64,000 nucleotides of DNA from Roseiarcus sp963822215. Its GTDB lineage: Bacteria > Pseudomonadota > Alphaproteobacteria > Rhizobiales > Beijerinckiaceae. A program made the translations under genes and the position numbers. Location of the stretch: positions 806,001-870,000 of the forward strand of contig CAWGGX010000004.1 of NCBI GenBank assembly GCA_963822215.1, given 5' to 3'. Shown piece by piece: positions 1 to 8,686 of the stretch (positions are counted from its first letter, which is position 1; every line of letters begins with the position of its first letter). The notes under the pieces are model-generated. The model was not told the origin of the DNA. It worked only from the letters and a program-made list of their open reading frames with translations, and searched no databases.

Positions 1-1332
1 CCCGCCGGCCTCGCCCAAAGCCTGATCGAGGATCGCTAAGGCCTCGTCGAACTCGTCGACCGGGATCGTCAGGGGAGGGCACAGCGTGATGATTCTGCCG
101 CTGCCGACCTTGAAGCTGAGCCCTTTGGCGAGGCACCGATAGAGCAGTTGGTCGGCGAGGGCAGCCGGATCGGGACCGGCAAGCTCGACGCCGAAATAAC
201 AGCCAAAACCTCGCACATCCCGAATGACGGGATGGCGCGCCTTGATGGCGTTCAGTCGTTCGAGGCCGCGCGCGCCGAGCTCCCTCGCGCGGTCGATCAG
301 GTTTTCCTCAGCGATCACGTCGAGGGTCGCCAGCGCCGCGGCGCAAGCGATGGGACTTTTCTCGTGCGTGTAATGTCCGAGCGCGGCTTCGGGGGCGCAG
401 TCGAGCCTTTCTGCGGCGAGCATCGCGGCGAGCGGCATGATCCCGCCGCCGAGGCCTTTGCCCACCACCAGAATGTCGGGCGTCGCCCCCATTTGCTCGC
501 AGGCGTAAAGCGTCCCGGTGCGCGCGAGGCAACTTGGGATTTCGTCGAATATCAGGAGCGCGCCGTGGCGGGCGCAGGAGGCGCGAACCCGCGGCCAGAA
601 GTCGGGCGGGGGCGCCTCGACCGAGGTCCAGCGGACCGGTTCGGCGATCAAGGCGCCGACGTCGCCCTGAATCTCGAGCACATAGTCGATGTAGTCGGCA
701 AAGCGTTCGAACGGGCGCTCGTCGCCGAAGAAGCGGCGCGCCAGATCGAGCGGCGGCAGGTGTTCGGCGCCCGGCGCCATTGGACCGAGCCCGCGCCGGA
801 ACAGCGCCTCGCCGCCAATGCCGATGGTGTCGAGATTGGCGCCGTGGAAGGAGTCCCACAGTGAGAGCGTCTTGTGACGCCCGGTCGCGTAGCGCGCCAA
901 TTTCAGCGCCATCCCAACGGCCGCCGCCCCGCTCGGCGCAAACAAAACCTTGTCGAGCCCGGCCGGTGAAGTCTCGACGAGACGGCGCGCCAGAGCGGTC
1001 GCCGTCGCGTTGGCGTAGCGGCGCGGGCTGAACGGCAGGGTCTCCATTTCGCGCGCGATTGCGGCGACCACTTTCGGATGGCCATGGCCGAGCTGGTGAA
1101 CGCTGTTGCCGTGGAAATCGAGGATGCGTCGCTCGTCGATGTCGGTCAGCGCCGCGGCCTCCGCCCGTACGATTGCCGTCAGGCAAGGCGTCGAGAGCGA
1201 CTGTCGCAGGAAATAGCGCTCATCCTCGTCGAGGGCGGCGCGCGCCCGCTCGCTGAGGGAAGCCCGCCACGCCGCCCGAGCCGGCGTTGCGTTCACGTCG
1301 CCTTCGCTGTGCGGGTAAGCGGGATCGTTCAT
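1..1332 (-). CDS. pbfA: Class III aminotransferase-fold lyase, PbfA-like (3' end beyond window)
   Basis: Open frame of 444 codons that runs off the left edge, so the C-terminus is missing. It reads as a fold-type I PLP enzyme: G-N-S-V-H-Q near residue 75, the S-G-A-A-A cofactor loop near 134, IFDEI with the PLP-contacting Asp at about 263, and GKGLGGG with the Schiff-base Lys at about 292. The N-terminus (HSEGDVN) and the context fit (R)-1-hydroxy-2-aminoethylphosphonate ammonia-lyase, which feeds hydroxylated aminoethylphosphonate into the PhnW pathway. The start overlaps the phnW stop by 4 nt (ATGA), so the pair is translationally coupled. A true class III transaminase is the alternative; the adjacent phnW is what favours PbfA. 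Confidence 0.7.
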   Translation of the reverse strand, partial: MNDPAYPHSEGDVNATPARAAWRASLSERARAALDEDERYFLRQSLSTPCLTAIVRAEAAALTDIDERRILDFHGNSVHQLGHGHPKVVAAIAREMETLPFSPRRYANATATALARRLVETSPAGLDKVLFAPSGAAAVGMALKLARYATGRHKTLSLWDSFHGANLDTIGIGGEALFRRGLGPMAPGAEHLPPLDLARRFFGDERPFERFADYIDYVLEIQGDVGALIAEPVRWTSVEAPPPDFWPRVRASCARHGALLIFDEIPSCLARTGTLYACEQMGATPDILVVGKGLGGGIMPLAAMLAAERLDCAPEAALGHYTHEKSPIACAAALATLDVIAEENLIDRARELGARGLERLNAIKARHPVIRDVRGFGCYFGVELAGPDPAALADQLLYRCLAKGLSFKVGSGRIITLCPPLTIPVDEFDEALAILDQALGEAGG

Positions 1333-2486
1333 CTTACGCGGCCGGACAGATCGACGTCCATTTCGATCAGCGTCTCGCGCACCGCTTCGAGCGCGCCGCG
1401 CATGTCATCCGCAGTCACGCGGCCGATGCAGCCGATGCGAAACGAGTCGGCGACCGTCAGCTTGCCCGGATAGATCACGTAGCCGCGCTCCTTCAACGCA
1501 TCATAGAAGCGCTGGAAGTCGAAATTGGGGTGGCTGGGCGTGTGGAAGGTCGCAATGATCGGCGCCTGCAACGCGTCCGTCAGGAGCGTTTGGAAGCCGA
1601 GCGCGCGCATGCCGTCGATCAGCGCCCGTGCGTTGCCGGAATAGCGACCTCCGCGGCCAGCGACGCCGCCTTCGGCCCAAAACTCCTCAAGCGCCTGATG
1701 AAAGGCGACGATCACATGGATCGGGGGCGTGAACCGAAACTGGCCGGTCCTTTCGAAGTTTTTGTTCTGGTCGAACAGGTCGAGCGTCAGCGTTGTCGCC
1801 CGTCCTTCCGTCTCGGCGAGCGCTTCGCGCCGGCAGATGACGAAAGCGAGTCCCGGCACCCCCTCGAGGCACTTGTTGGTCGAAGCGGCGACGGCGTCGA
1901 ACGGGCTTTTGCGCGCGTCGAGCGGCAGCGCGCCAAAGGCGCTCATCGCGTCGATCAGAAGCCTCTTGCCGTGCCGATCGACGATCGCGGCGATGTCGTC
2001 GATCGGATTCAGGATGCCGCTTGTCGTCTCGCAATGGACAGCGAAGACATGGGTGACCGCAGGCGTCGTCGTGAGAATGCGTTCCACAGCAGAGAGGTCC
2101 GGCGGCGTGTCCTCGGGCGTCTCGTGCACGATGACCTTGCGCCCCGCGATTTCTAGAATTCGCTTTGCCCGCTGGCCATAGGCGCCATTGACGAGCGCCA
2201 GAACCAAACCGTCCTTCGGCGCGAAGGTCGTCAGCATCGCTTCGACGGCGAAAGTGCCCGACCCCTGCATCGGCACCGTGACATAGCGCCCCTCGCCGTG
2301 CACGATCTCGGGCAGGCGCTCCATCACGTGACGATTGAGCGCGATGAACGCGGCGTCGCGCGACCCCCAGTCATGAACCATGGCCTGCTTGACGGACTTC
2401 GACGTCGTCAGCGGGCCCGGCGTCAACAGCAGTGGATCACCGGTTTCGGAGCGGGCGGGTCTGCGCTGCGCAACGACTGCAGTCAT
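1329..2486 (-). CDS. phnW: 2-aminoethylphosphonate:pyruvate transaminase
   Basis: Full-length, 385 aa, a usual size for the family. It transfers the amino group of 2-aminoethylphosphonate to pyruvate, giving phosphonoacetaldehyde and alanine in the cytosol. Visible landmarks are LLTPGPL at about residue 20 (substrate phosphate loop), GSGTFAVEAM near 75, LIDAMSAFG near 177 and TNKCLEGVPG with the PLP Lys at about 205. It is the first gene of a coupled pair with the pbfA-like gene. No phnX (phosphonatase) or phnA/phnY is visible in the window, so the downstream step is either past the left edge or encoded elsewhere. Confidence 0.88.
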   Translation of the reverse strand: MTAVVAQRRPARSETGDPLLLTPGPLTTSKSVKQAMVHDWGSRDAAFIALNRHVMERLPEIVHGEGRYVTVPMQGSGTFAVEAMLTTFAPKDGLVLALVNGAYGQRAKRILEIAGRKVIVHETPEDTPPDLSAVERILTTTPAVTHVFAVHCETTSGILNPIDDIAAIVDRHGKRLLIDAMSAFGALPLDARKSPFDAVAASTNKCLEGVPGLAFVICRREALAETEGRATTLTLDLFDQNKNFERTGQFRFTPPIHVIVAFHQALEEFWAEGGVAGRGGRYSGNARALIDGMRALGFQTLLTDALQAPIIATFHTPSHPNFDFQRFYDALKERGYVIYPGKLTVADSFRIGCIGRVTADDMRGALEAVRETLIEMDVDLSGRVR

Positions 2487-2806
2487 GGAAAGTCCTTCAA
2501 ACCGGTCAGGCCAAATGGGTTGGAGACGCGCTTGCCTACGCTCAGCCTCCTGTAGGTTGTGTGACAGGCGGGGTAAAAGGTTTGCACAGTTCTATCGGGC
2601 GCGGTCGTGGCGCGCCTTTCAGAAAAATCCGCATCGGATGCTGAGGGCGCCGTTTGATATTGACCGTCGAGGACCGATCGGGCGTCCTCGACGGGCTCAA
2701 GGGCGTCGCCGCCGCTTTTTGGGGCCGACCCGCCGGGAGCGGGCCTTTCGAGGATGGCGCTCAAGGGCGCTCGGCATGCCGCCGCGCATCGGCAAGGGCC
2801 CATACC

Positions 2807-3003
2807 GAATTCCCTGCTAGCAGGGAATTCTTGCGCCGGCCCGGTTGCGCCTCGCGCCGAAATCCGGCGCGATGTCATAGGCCTATCGGATTTGCAATCC
2901 GCCGGTTGCGGGATCGCCGCCCACGGAAACAGGGAATTTCCGGCGCGCTGAACAGGGAATTTTCCGCGTGTTTCACCGCGGAACAGGGAAATAACAGGGA
3001 GCG
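2807..3003 (+). repeat. Dispersed aacagggaa repeat, copy A
   Basis: The roughly 200-bp unit starts with a perfect 24-bp palindrome (2807-2830, centre ctgctagcag). A segment containing ccgccggttgcggg follows. It ends with four direct repeats of aacaggga at 2928, 2951, 2982 and 2993. The same layout in the same order is present on the opposite strand at 61060-61250. The segment before the direct repeats resembles the anticodon-arm/T-arm part of a tRNA, but it cannot fold as a complete tRNA. The rest of 2487-3247 holds no gene I can support. Confidence 0.75.
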
Positions 3004-3247
3004 TGAATCGAGCCTGCGAACCCGGCCGGTTCAGGTTGCATCGTACCGCCCGCCGGCGCTGCGCATCAGAGGGAAAGGGGATCGACGCCGCCAGCATCCG
3101 AAGGGCGCGGCCCACCTGTCCGTTATACCCATCCGCATATGGCTCAAAGGATGACCCTCGGGTTGAAGCCGGCTTATTGCTTGTAGTCTACAAGTTTGAT
3201 AGATTTTGCGGGCAATCGAAGCGCCACTTAACCCGGATGCCGCCGCA

Positions 3248-3850
3248 ATGGGCTCAACCAACGTCCACCGTCTTCCTTCCCGATTGTCTCCCGCGGACGT
3301 CGGCGCGGCCGCCGCGGCGACGATCCGGGCGGCGGCGCGTGAGATCGCCGGCGGCGTCGCCGTCGTCACGTGGGGAATCGGGGAGGCGCGCGGCGGCCTG
3401 ACCGCGGCCTCGGCGTCCCTGCTGTCGGCGCAGCCGGCGACGCTTTTTCTCGCCCTCAATCGCGCGCCCGCGCCGTACGCGGCGTTCGCCCGGTCGGCCC
3501 GGTTCGCGGTGAATGTGCTGGGGGGCGATCAGCGCGAGATCGCCGAGCATTTCGCGGCTCGTCCCGATGCGCCAGCCGGGCTTTTCGAAGTCGGCCGCTG
3601 GCTGCCGCTCGCCGACGACCTCGCCTGCCTTGCCGATTGCGCCGCCGTGTTCGAATGTGAGAGAGAGGAGACGATCGAGCGGCGCGCCGGAACGATCGTT
3701 GTCGCGCGCGTGCTCAGCGCCCTGATCGGCGGCGGGTCGGGCGCGCTCATCCGCTGGCGCGGCGTGTACGATCAGCTTGGCTGGAGCCAGGACGAAATCT
3801 CCCGCGCCGTCGGCTTGGCGCCGGGGGGCAAAGCGCAGGACAGGCATTGA
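3248..3850 (+). CDS. Flavin reductase-like domain protein (FMN-binding split barrel)
   Basis: 200 aa from the ATG. It carries the hallmark segment of HpaC/flavin-reductase-like proteins: GGVAVVTW, then GLTAASASLLSAQPATLFL (FMN phosphate-binding region), then FAVNVLGGDQREIAEHF. Members reduce FMN with NAD(P)H to feed two-component monooxygenases, or act as stand-alone flavin reductases. No monooxygenase partner is adjacent. A TTG 42 nt upstream would extend the protein by 14 residues, but I see no convincing ribosome binding site for either start. The family is clear; the partner and physiological role are unknown. Confidence 0.75.
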   Translation: MGSTNVHRLPSRLSPADVGAAAAATIRAAAREIAGGVAVVTWGIGEARGGLTAASASLLSAQPATLFLALNRAPAPYAAFARSARFAVNVLGGDQREIAEHFAARPDAPAGLFEVGRWLPLADDLACLADCAAVFECEREETIERRAGTIVVARVLSALIGGGSGALIRWRGVYDQLGWSQDEISRAVGLAPGGKAQDRH

Positions 3851-4045
3851 GGGCTCGTGGGCAACGCGCACCCCGGCACAGACGGACGCGCGTGGCGCCC
3901 AAGTCGACAAGCGCGGCGAACGGCTCGGTCGTCTCGGGTCAGAACTCTGCTTGGCGGAAGAGCGGCGGCTGACCGCGGACCGCGGGATCAACCGCGGCGG
4001 CTTGGCCGGTTTCGCACAGTCCAATGCGGCGATATCGTCGATGTC

Positions 4046-4165
4046 GCTAGAGCAGTTTTCGATCAAATCGAGGCGCCCTCGTCATTGCGAGCGACCCCCG
4101 GGTCAAGAGCCCGGGGGGAAGCAATCCAGCAGAACGTCGGGCGCTCTACGATCCCCTGGATTGCT
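4046..4165. repeat. Left half of REP-like palindrome interrupted by an IS
   Basis: This begins gctagagcagttttcgatca, continues with gtcattgcgagcga (4081) and gaagcaatccag (4118), and ends ctggattgct (4156-4165). The matching inverted half lies 1.6 kb away. Together they form the long REP/BIME-like palindrome common between genes in this group of bacteria. 3851-4045 holds no gene I can support. Confidence 0.7.
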
Positions 4166-4573
4166 CTTATGTCCTTCGTCAAGGGGTCGGACGCACCCTC
4201 CCGTTTCCGCTTCAGGGGTGGGCGGAGTGATGGCGTTGGATGATTGCGCAGAGGTGGGGGCGAGGCCTGTTGGACGTCGGTGATCAAGCTCTAATACGCG
4301 TATTTGTTCCGCATGTCCGAGTTTCGTCCGGGGCTGCTCCACGTCTTCGTACGGGCGTCGATGCGTCGATCGGCCACTTGCAATCCTCGGGAGTTCCCCT
4401 GCCGCGGCTTCACCCCCGCCGCTGCGCAATGTTTGTTGCATCCGTCTGCCGTATCCCTCCTCGGTCTGTGTGGGGTCAGTCGACGCGATGGCGCGCCGCC
4501 CGCGATGGCGCGGGATCGCATGAAGCCGCTCGCGAAGCGCGCTCCCAAATTGCGCTGTAGCGAGCGAGCGGCT
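4166..4573 (-). ncRNA. Candidate guide (bridge/seeker) RNA region of the IS110-family element
   Basis: 408 bp between the transposase stop and the element end, with no supportable ORF. IS1111-type elements are known to encode their target-specifying RNA in the non-coding end downstream of the transposase. It contains a strong hairpin (tcgcatgaagccgctcgc at 4516-4533 pairing with 4564-4581, 18 bp) that overlaps the transposase stop. RNA ends and guide loops cannot be assigned by eye. Confidence 0.35.
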
Positions 4574-5695
4574 TCATGCGACGGCTTGCTCCTGCTCAAG
4601 CGCGCGATGGATCGCCCAGATGAAGCCGGCGAGTTCGCGCGCGACCGCCGTGACGGCGACGCTCTTCGTCTTGCCTTTGCGCATCAGCGCCCGGTAGCGC
4701 GCGGTGAGCCGCATCTGCGCCTTCCAGGCGATCCGCCGCGCCGCCGGCGGCGCCGCCTCGACCCGGGCGAGCTTGGCCTGACCGATGCGCGCAGGAAAGC
4801 GATGGCGCCAAGCGCTCTCGATCAGGGTTTTGCGCGCCCGGCCGTTGCCGGCCTTGGTGATGCCGAAGCGCCTGACTCGGTCGCCGGTTGAGGACTCCGA
4901 GGGCACGAGCCCCAGCCAGGCCATCAACTCGCGCGGCGTCCGAAAGCGCCCGAGGTCGCCGACTTCGGCCAGAATCGCCGTCGCCGCGACGAGGTCGATC
5001 CCGCGCATCGCCATCAGCGCCGTGACCATCGGCGCCAGCGACCAATCGGGAACCGCCTCCTCGATCGCCTTCTCCAGCCGGGCGATGCGCGCCTTCGCCT
5101 CGTCCATCGCGGCCACCTGCTCCTCGAAGGCGATGCGCTGCTCGAGATGGGCGAAAGCTTGGCTCGCCAGCCACTTCCGGTGCGCGCCGCCCCATGTCTT
5201 CTTACCGGGATAGACGCGTCCGAGACGCAAAAGGAAGGCGCCGGTCTGCTGGCGCTTGATCCTGAGGTCGAAGGCGGCCGTCGAGCGCGCCCGCACCAGA
5301 TCGCGCATCGCCTCGTGCCGCTCGTCCGGCGTCCACACGGCGGTGAGCTCGCCGGCCCGCAGCAAGCGCGCCAGATTCAAGGCGTCGCGGCGATTGGTCT
5401 TCACCCGATCGCCCGGCTTGCGCGGAATGAGCGAGGGCGCGACCACCCGGCACGCATGCCCAAGCTCGCCGATCAGCCGATAAAGACCGTAGCCGGTCGG
5501 CCCCGCCTCGTAACAGAACGTCAGCTTGTCGTGCTTGCCAGACAGGCGGCGGACCAGCTTCGTCACCGCAGCCTCGTTCGCCTCGATCTCCCCGAGAAAC
5601 CTCGCCTCGGCCGCGCCTCCGCCGTCAGCCAACCCTACCGCGATACTCGACTTCGACACGTCCATGCCGACGAAAACTTCGCTATAATCTTTCAT
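4574..5695 (-). CDS. IS110-family transposase (DEDD recombinase)
   Basis: 373 aa, full length and apparently intact. The N-terminal RuvC-like DEDD domain shows FVGMDVSKSSIAVGL (first Asp), FCYEAGPTGYGL (Glu) and KTNRRDALNLARLLR (final Asp pair). The C-terminal transposase_20 domain shows MRGIDLVAATAILAEVGD, FRTPRELMAWLGLVPSE and the serine motif around residue 250. These enzymes move a circular intermediate using a guide RNA from the element's non-coding end and do not make terminal inverted repeats. The stop codon lies inside an 18-bp hairpin stem. Confidence 0.93.
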   Translation of the reverse strand: MKDYSEVFVGMDVSKSSIAVGLADGGGAAEARFLGEIEANEAAVTKLVRRLSGKHDKLTFCYEAGPTGYGLYRLIGELGHACRVVAPSLIPRKPGDRVKTNRRDALNLARLLRAGELTAVWTPDERHEAMRDLVRARSTAAFDLRIKRQQTGAFLLRLGRVYPGKKTWGGAHRKWLASQAFAHLEQRIAFEEQVAAMDEAKARIARLEKAIEEAVPDWSLAPMVTALMAMRGIDLVAATAILAEVGDLGRFRTPRELMAWLGLVPSESSTGDRVRRFGITKAGNGRARKTLIESAWRHRFPARIGQAKLARVEAAPPAARRIAWKAQMRLTARYRALMRKGKTKSVAVTAVARELAGFIWAIHRALEQEQAVA

Positions 5696-5794
5696 GGCTC
5701 GTCCTCCTTGCGTGAGGCTCCGCCCGGCCTATCCGGGCAACCCTCGCAACGCGCATCGAGGGCGAGCCGCCGCCTCAGCGCAAGGACATACAGT

Positions 5795-5850
5795 CTTCGT
5801 CGCTTTGCTCCTCGCAATGACAATTCGGCCTGGTCGGAAACCGCTCTAGC
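5795..5850. repeat. Right half of the IS-interrupted REP-like palindrome
   Basis: tcgtcgctttgctcctcgca (from 5797) followed by ggtcggaaaccgctctagc is the inverted counterpart of the half at 4046-4165. It marks the right junction of the IS110-family insertion. Confidence 0.7.
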
Positions 5851-5914
5851 ATCTGTCGACTTGGTTCGGTCGATACGCGCGTCGAGCACAGCGAGCGCGC
5901 TTTGCAATGCGCCG

Positions 5915-6778
5915 TCAACCGCTCCCTGTTGTGGAGCGGCGACTGGTCGATGATCGGGAAACGGGGGGCAAAGTCTTGGCCTCGGCGACCTCCTTTGCGA
6001 CGTTGGAAAGCATTCTGCGCATCTGGTCATAGGCCCGCTGCTCATCCTTCTTTTCAATCGCGAGAAGAACCTCGCCGTGCGCCTCGAGATCGCCGACAGA
6101 ATGGCCGAAGATCGCGTTGGTGATAGGGGCGGTCAGTGAAAGCGCCGTTCGCACGAGGGCGCCCAGGGGCTGATAGAAACGATTGCTCGTGGCCGCGATA
6201 ATGGCCACGTGGAAACGGCAATCGGCTTCGACCGGGTCGTAGCGGCCCGCAGCCGACTCTCGCATGAAGCCGTAAGCCTCCTCGATTCGGGCAAGTTGAG
6301 AAGGCTCCGCTCGCCGCGCCGCAAGGGCGGCCGCCTCAGGCTCGAAACCCAGACGCAGTTCGAGGAGTTCAATGACAGTTTTGCGGTCGGGCGGACTCTC
6401 TCGCAGCCATCGCAGCACGTCCGAATCAAGGAGGTTCCAATCCGAGACTGGCCGCACCTCGGTGCCTCGCCGCGGCCGCGAACCGACCAAGCCTTTCGCC
6501 GTCAGCATCTTGATGGCTTCACGGACCGCCGTCCGGCTGATCTGAAGCTCCGACGACAGGGCGCCCTCGTTCGGAAGGATGTCGCTGACGCCGAAGCGAC
6601 CCGCAACGATCTCGTGTCCAAGGCGGTTCACGAGTTCGACGGTAATATTTCCAGAGCCAAAGCTGCCAAAGACGCGGCCGGCGGCGGGAAGACCCCGTTT
6701 GACCTCCGGCCTTGCCCCGCTTGTCATCTGTAAACCCACAAGTCCATCGCGGCGTCGTCGTTCCATGACAGCTTCCAA
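5915..6778 (-). CDS. GntR/FadR-family transcriptional regulator
   Basis: 287 aa. The N-terminal winged helix-turn-helix shows LPNEGALSSELQISRTAVREAIKMLTAKGLVGSRPRRGTEV-type spacing at about residues 68-110, the classic GntR recognition helix. It is followed by an all-helical FCD ligand domain with the D/H metal-binding pattern (DCRFHVAII, HSVGDLEAHGEVLLAI). FadR-type members are usually repressors released by sugar acids or organic acids. It lies 22 bp downstream of the SDR gene in the same orientation, so it probably autoregulates and controls the sugar-acid cluster. An internal Met (MTSGARPEV, residue 18) is an alternative start. Confidence 0.85.
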   Translation of the reverse strand: MEAVMERRRRDGLVGLQMTSGARPEVKRGLPAAGRVFGSFGSGNITVELVNRLGHEIVAGRFGVSDILPNEGALSSELQISRTAVREAIKMLTAKGLVGSRPRRGTEVRPVSDWNLLDSDVLRWLRESPPDRKTVIELLELRLGFEPEAAALAARRAEPSQLARIEEAYGFMRESAAGRYDPVEADCRFHVAIIAATSNRFYQPLGALVRTALSLTAPITNAIFGHSVGDLEAHGEVLLAIEKKDEQRAYDQMRRMLSNVAKEVAEAKTLPPVSRSSTSRRSTTGSG

Positions 6779-6800
6779 ACTCTAGTCGAGGGAGCCTCGC

Positions 6801-7574
6801 TCAGATCGCGCTCGTGATCCCGCCGTCCACGTAAATCATCTGACCTGTGACGAAACTCGAAGCGTCCGAAGCCAGAAAGATCGCCGCGCCGATGAGTTCG
6901 TCCGTTTCGCCCCATCGGCCGAGCGGGGTCCTGCTTACCAGCCAGTCCGAGAACGTGGGGTTCTTCGTCAGCGCTTCGTTGAGGTCCGTGCGGAAATAGC
7001 CGGGCGCGAGCCCGTTGACCCTTACGCCCGAGGGGCCAAGCTCCGCCGCCATCGCCTTTGTCATCATCTTCATCGCGCCCTTCGATGTCGTGTAGGGCAC
7101 GATGGACGGACGCCCGAGCTCGCTTTGCACTGAGCAGATGTTTATGATCGAACCTCGCGCGCGCTCAATCATGCCCTTTGCCGCCGCCTGTCCGACGAAG
7201 AAAGGACCATAGACATTGGAGCGCATGATCGCATCGAACTTCTCGGCCGGGAACTCGACGAATGGCGCACGATACTGTATTCCCGCGTTGTTCACCACGA
7301 CATCGATGGCTCCGAACTCCTCTTCGATTCGGTTTACTTCGCGGATGACAGCCTCACGGTCGGTCACATCTGCGATCGATGTCGAGGCGGCGAGCCCTTC
7401 GTCTTTCAGATGGCGCGCCGCCGCTTCCGTTCGCTCGCGGTCGCGACCGTTGAGAACGACGGCTGCGCCAGCGTTTGCGAGACCGCGCGCCAGACAAAAT
7501 CCGATGCCCCGGTTGGAGCCCGTCACCAGAGCGACTTTTCCATCCAGCGCAAAAAGGGCGTCGAGGTAACTCAA
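6801..7574 (-). CDS. SDR oxidoreductase, gluconate 5-dehydrogenase (IdnO)-like
   Basis: 257 aa classical short-chain dehydrogenase. It has VTGSNRGIG (residues 18-25, cofactor loop), NNAG at about 95-98, catalytic Ser about 148, Tyr161 and Lys165 (YTTSK), and C-terminal SSFVTGQMIYVDGG. The closest recognisable group is 5-keto-D-gluconate 5-reductase/gluconate 5-dehydrogenase, which interconverts D-gluconate and 5-ketogluconate. The upstream neighbour resembles L-idonate 5-dehydrogenase, giving the idnD-idnO pairing. Spacing to that gene is 31 bp, consistent with one operon. The substrate is inferred from the pair and not proven. Confidence 0.78.
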   Translation of the reverse strand: MSYLDALFALDGKVALVTGSNRGIGFCLARGLANAGAAVVLNGRDRERTEAAARHLKDEGLAASTSIADVTDREAVIREVNRIEEEFGAIDVVVNNAGIQYRAPFVEFPAEKFDAIMRSNVYGPFFVGQAAAKGMIERARGSIINICSVQSELGRPSIVPYTTSKGAMKMMTKAMAAELGPSGVRVNGLAPGYFRTDLNEALTKNPTFSDWLVSRTPLGRWGETDELIGAAIFLASDASSFVTGQMIYVDGGITSAI

Positions 7575-7605
7575 TGGCGGTTCCTATCGGGCCGCGCTAC
7601 GGCCG

Positions 7606-8637
7606 TTAAAACTGGAGATGCACCTTGACCGAGCGGGTCTTGTCCGCCGCAAGATCGAAGGCCGGCGTCGGATCGGAGGCGGGAACGGTGGCGGTCAGGA
7701 GCGCTCGGATCTGCGTGCGGTTCCGGGCGATATAATCGATGGCCAGGCGGAATTCGTCATCGAATCGGAAGGCGCCGATCACGTTGATCTCCTTTGTCAC
7801 GATTGTCGATATGTTGATCTCGGGGCGCGCGCCCTGACCGACGCAGACCACGGTTCCGCGCGGCTTGACCACGTCGAGCGCCGAAACGGTGGCCTGCGCG
7901 CTGCCGGAAGCCTCAAAGACGACGTCGAAGGTTCCCTTACCCTCTGCGTGGCTGGCGAGCCGATCGGCCTCCCTCGCGGCGTTGATCGTTTCGTCGGCCC
8001 CGAGGTCGGCGATGCGGCGCAAGGGCTCATCGATCAGATCGGCGACGGCGACCCAGTCCGCGCCGGCGGCCCGCCCGACAAGCGCCATGATCGTGCCGAT
8101 CGGACCGGCCCCCAGCACCAACAGCCTCTTGCCGAGCAACGAACCAGCCCGCGCCGCGGCGTGCAGGCACACGGCGACCGGCTCGGCGAAAGCCGCCTCG
8201 CCGAGAGTCAGCGCGTCCGGAATGGGAATCGCTTGTTCCGCCTTGCAAACAAGCGTCTGGCGGAAGCCGCCGTCGACATGCGGCGTCCGCATCGCGCTGC
8301 CGTAGAAGCGCATGTCCGAACAATGGTTGCGCAGGCCCTTCCGGCAAAAGGAGCAGACGCCGCACGACATGCTGGGATTGACGACCACGCGTTGGCCGAT
8401 CCGGAGGGAAGTCGCGTCGCGGCCAGTCTCGAAGACGACGCCAGCGATCTCGTGCCCCAGAACCATCGGATGACGAAGCCTTACGGCGCCGAACCCACCC
8501 TGGCGGTAATAGTGAAGGTCCGATCCGCAGATGCCCCCGACCTCGATCTTCACCCGCACGTCGTCTGGGCCGAGGGGTTGGTCGGCCACCTCCTCGTAGC
8601 GCAAATCCTTGGGGGCGTGGATGACAATGGCTTTCAT
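7606..8637 (-). CDS. idnD: Zinc-dependent alcohol dehydrogenase, L-idonate 5-dehydrogenase-like
   Basis: 343 aa medium-chain dehydrogenase. The catalytic zinc ligands are Cys37 (GGICGSDLHYY) and His62-Glu63 (GHE). The structural zinc Cys cluster is Cys92, Cys95, Cys98 and Cys106. The Rossmann motif GAGPIG is near residue 176. IdnD oxidises L-idonate at C5 to 5-keto-D-gluconate with NAD(P)+. The next gene encodes the matching ketogluconate reductase-like SDR. Sorbitol/threonine-type dehydrogenases share this architecture, so another polyol acid is possible. Confidence 0.78.
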   Translation of the reverse strand: MKAIVIHAPKDLRYEEVADQPLGPDDVRVKIEVGGICGSDLHYYRQGGFGAVRLRHPMVLGHEIAGVVFETGRDATSLRIGQRVVVNPSMSCGVCSFCRKGLRNHCSDMRFYGSAMRTPHVDGGFRQTLVCKAEQAIPIPDALTLGEAAFAEPVAVCLHAAARAGSLLGKRLLVLGAGPIGTIMALVGRAAGADWVAVADLIDEPLRRIADLGADETINAAREADRLASHAEGKGTFDVVFEASGSAQATVSALDVVKPRGTVVCVGQGARPEINISTIVTKEINVIGAFRFDDEFRLAIDYIARNRTQIRALLTATVPASDPTPAFDLAADKTRSVKVHLQF

Positions 8638-8686
8638 TGATCGCGACCCGAAAAGTTGAGACGGAACCTCGCAGATTTGCGCTGAG

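Larger units (their letters stand above)
4166..5794 (-). mobile_element. IS110-family (IS1111-type) insertion sequence
   Basis: The element is bounded by the two halves of a REP palindrome. A CT dinucleotide is present at both junctions (4164-4165 and 5795-5796), and joining the flanks across one CT restores a continuous palindrome (ctggattgCTtcgtcgct). The subterminal sequence tatgtcctt (4168-4176) is repeated inverted as aaggacata (5782-5790), as expected for the IS1111 subgroup. Only about 100 bp lie upstream of the transposase and about 408 bp downstream. Boundaries are accurate to about 2 nt. Confidence 0.8.

Noticed and set aside
308..1186. A 292-codon minus-strand frame inside the first gene
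   Set aside because: It lies in another frame of the aminotransferase-fold gene and is Arg/Gly/Ala-rich without motifs.
2880..2925. A functional tRNA inside repeat copy A
   Set aside because: Only an anticodon-arm/T-arm-like segment is present; no acceptor stem can form.
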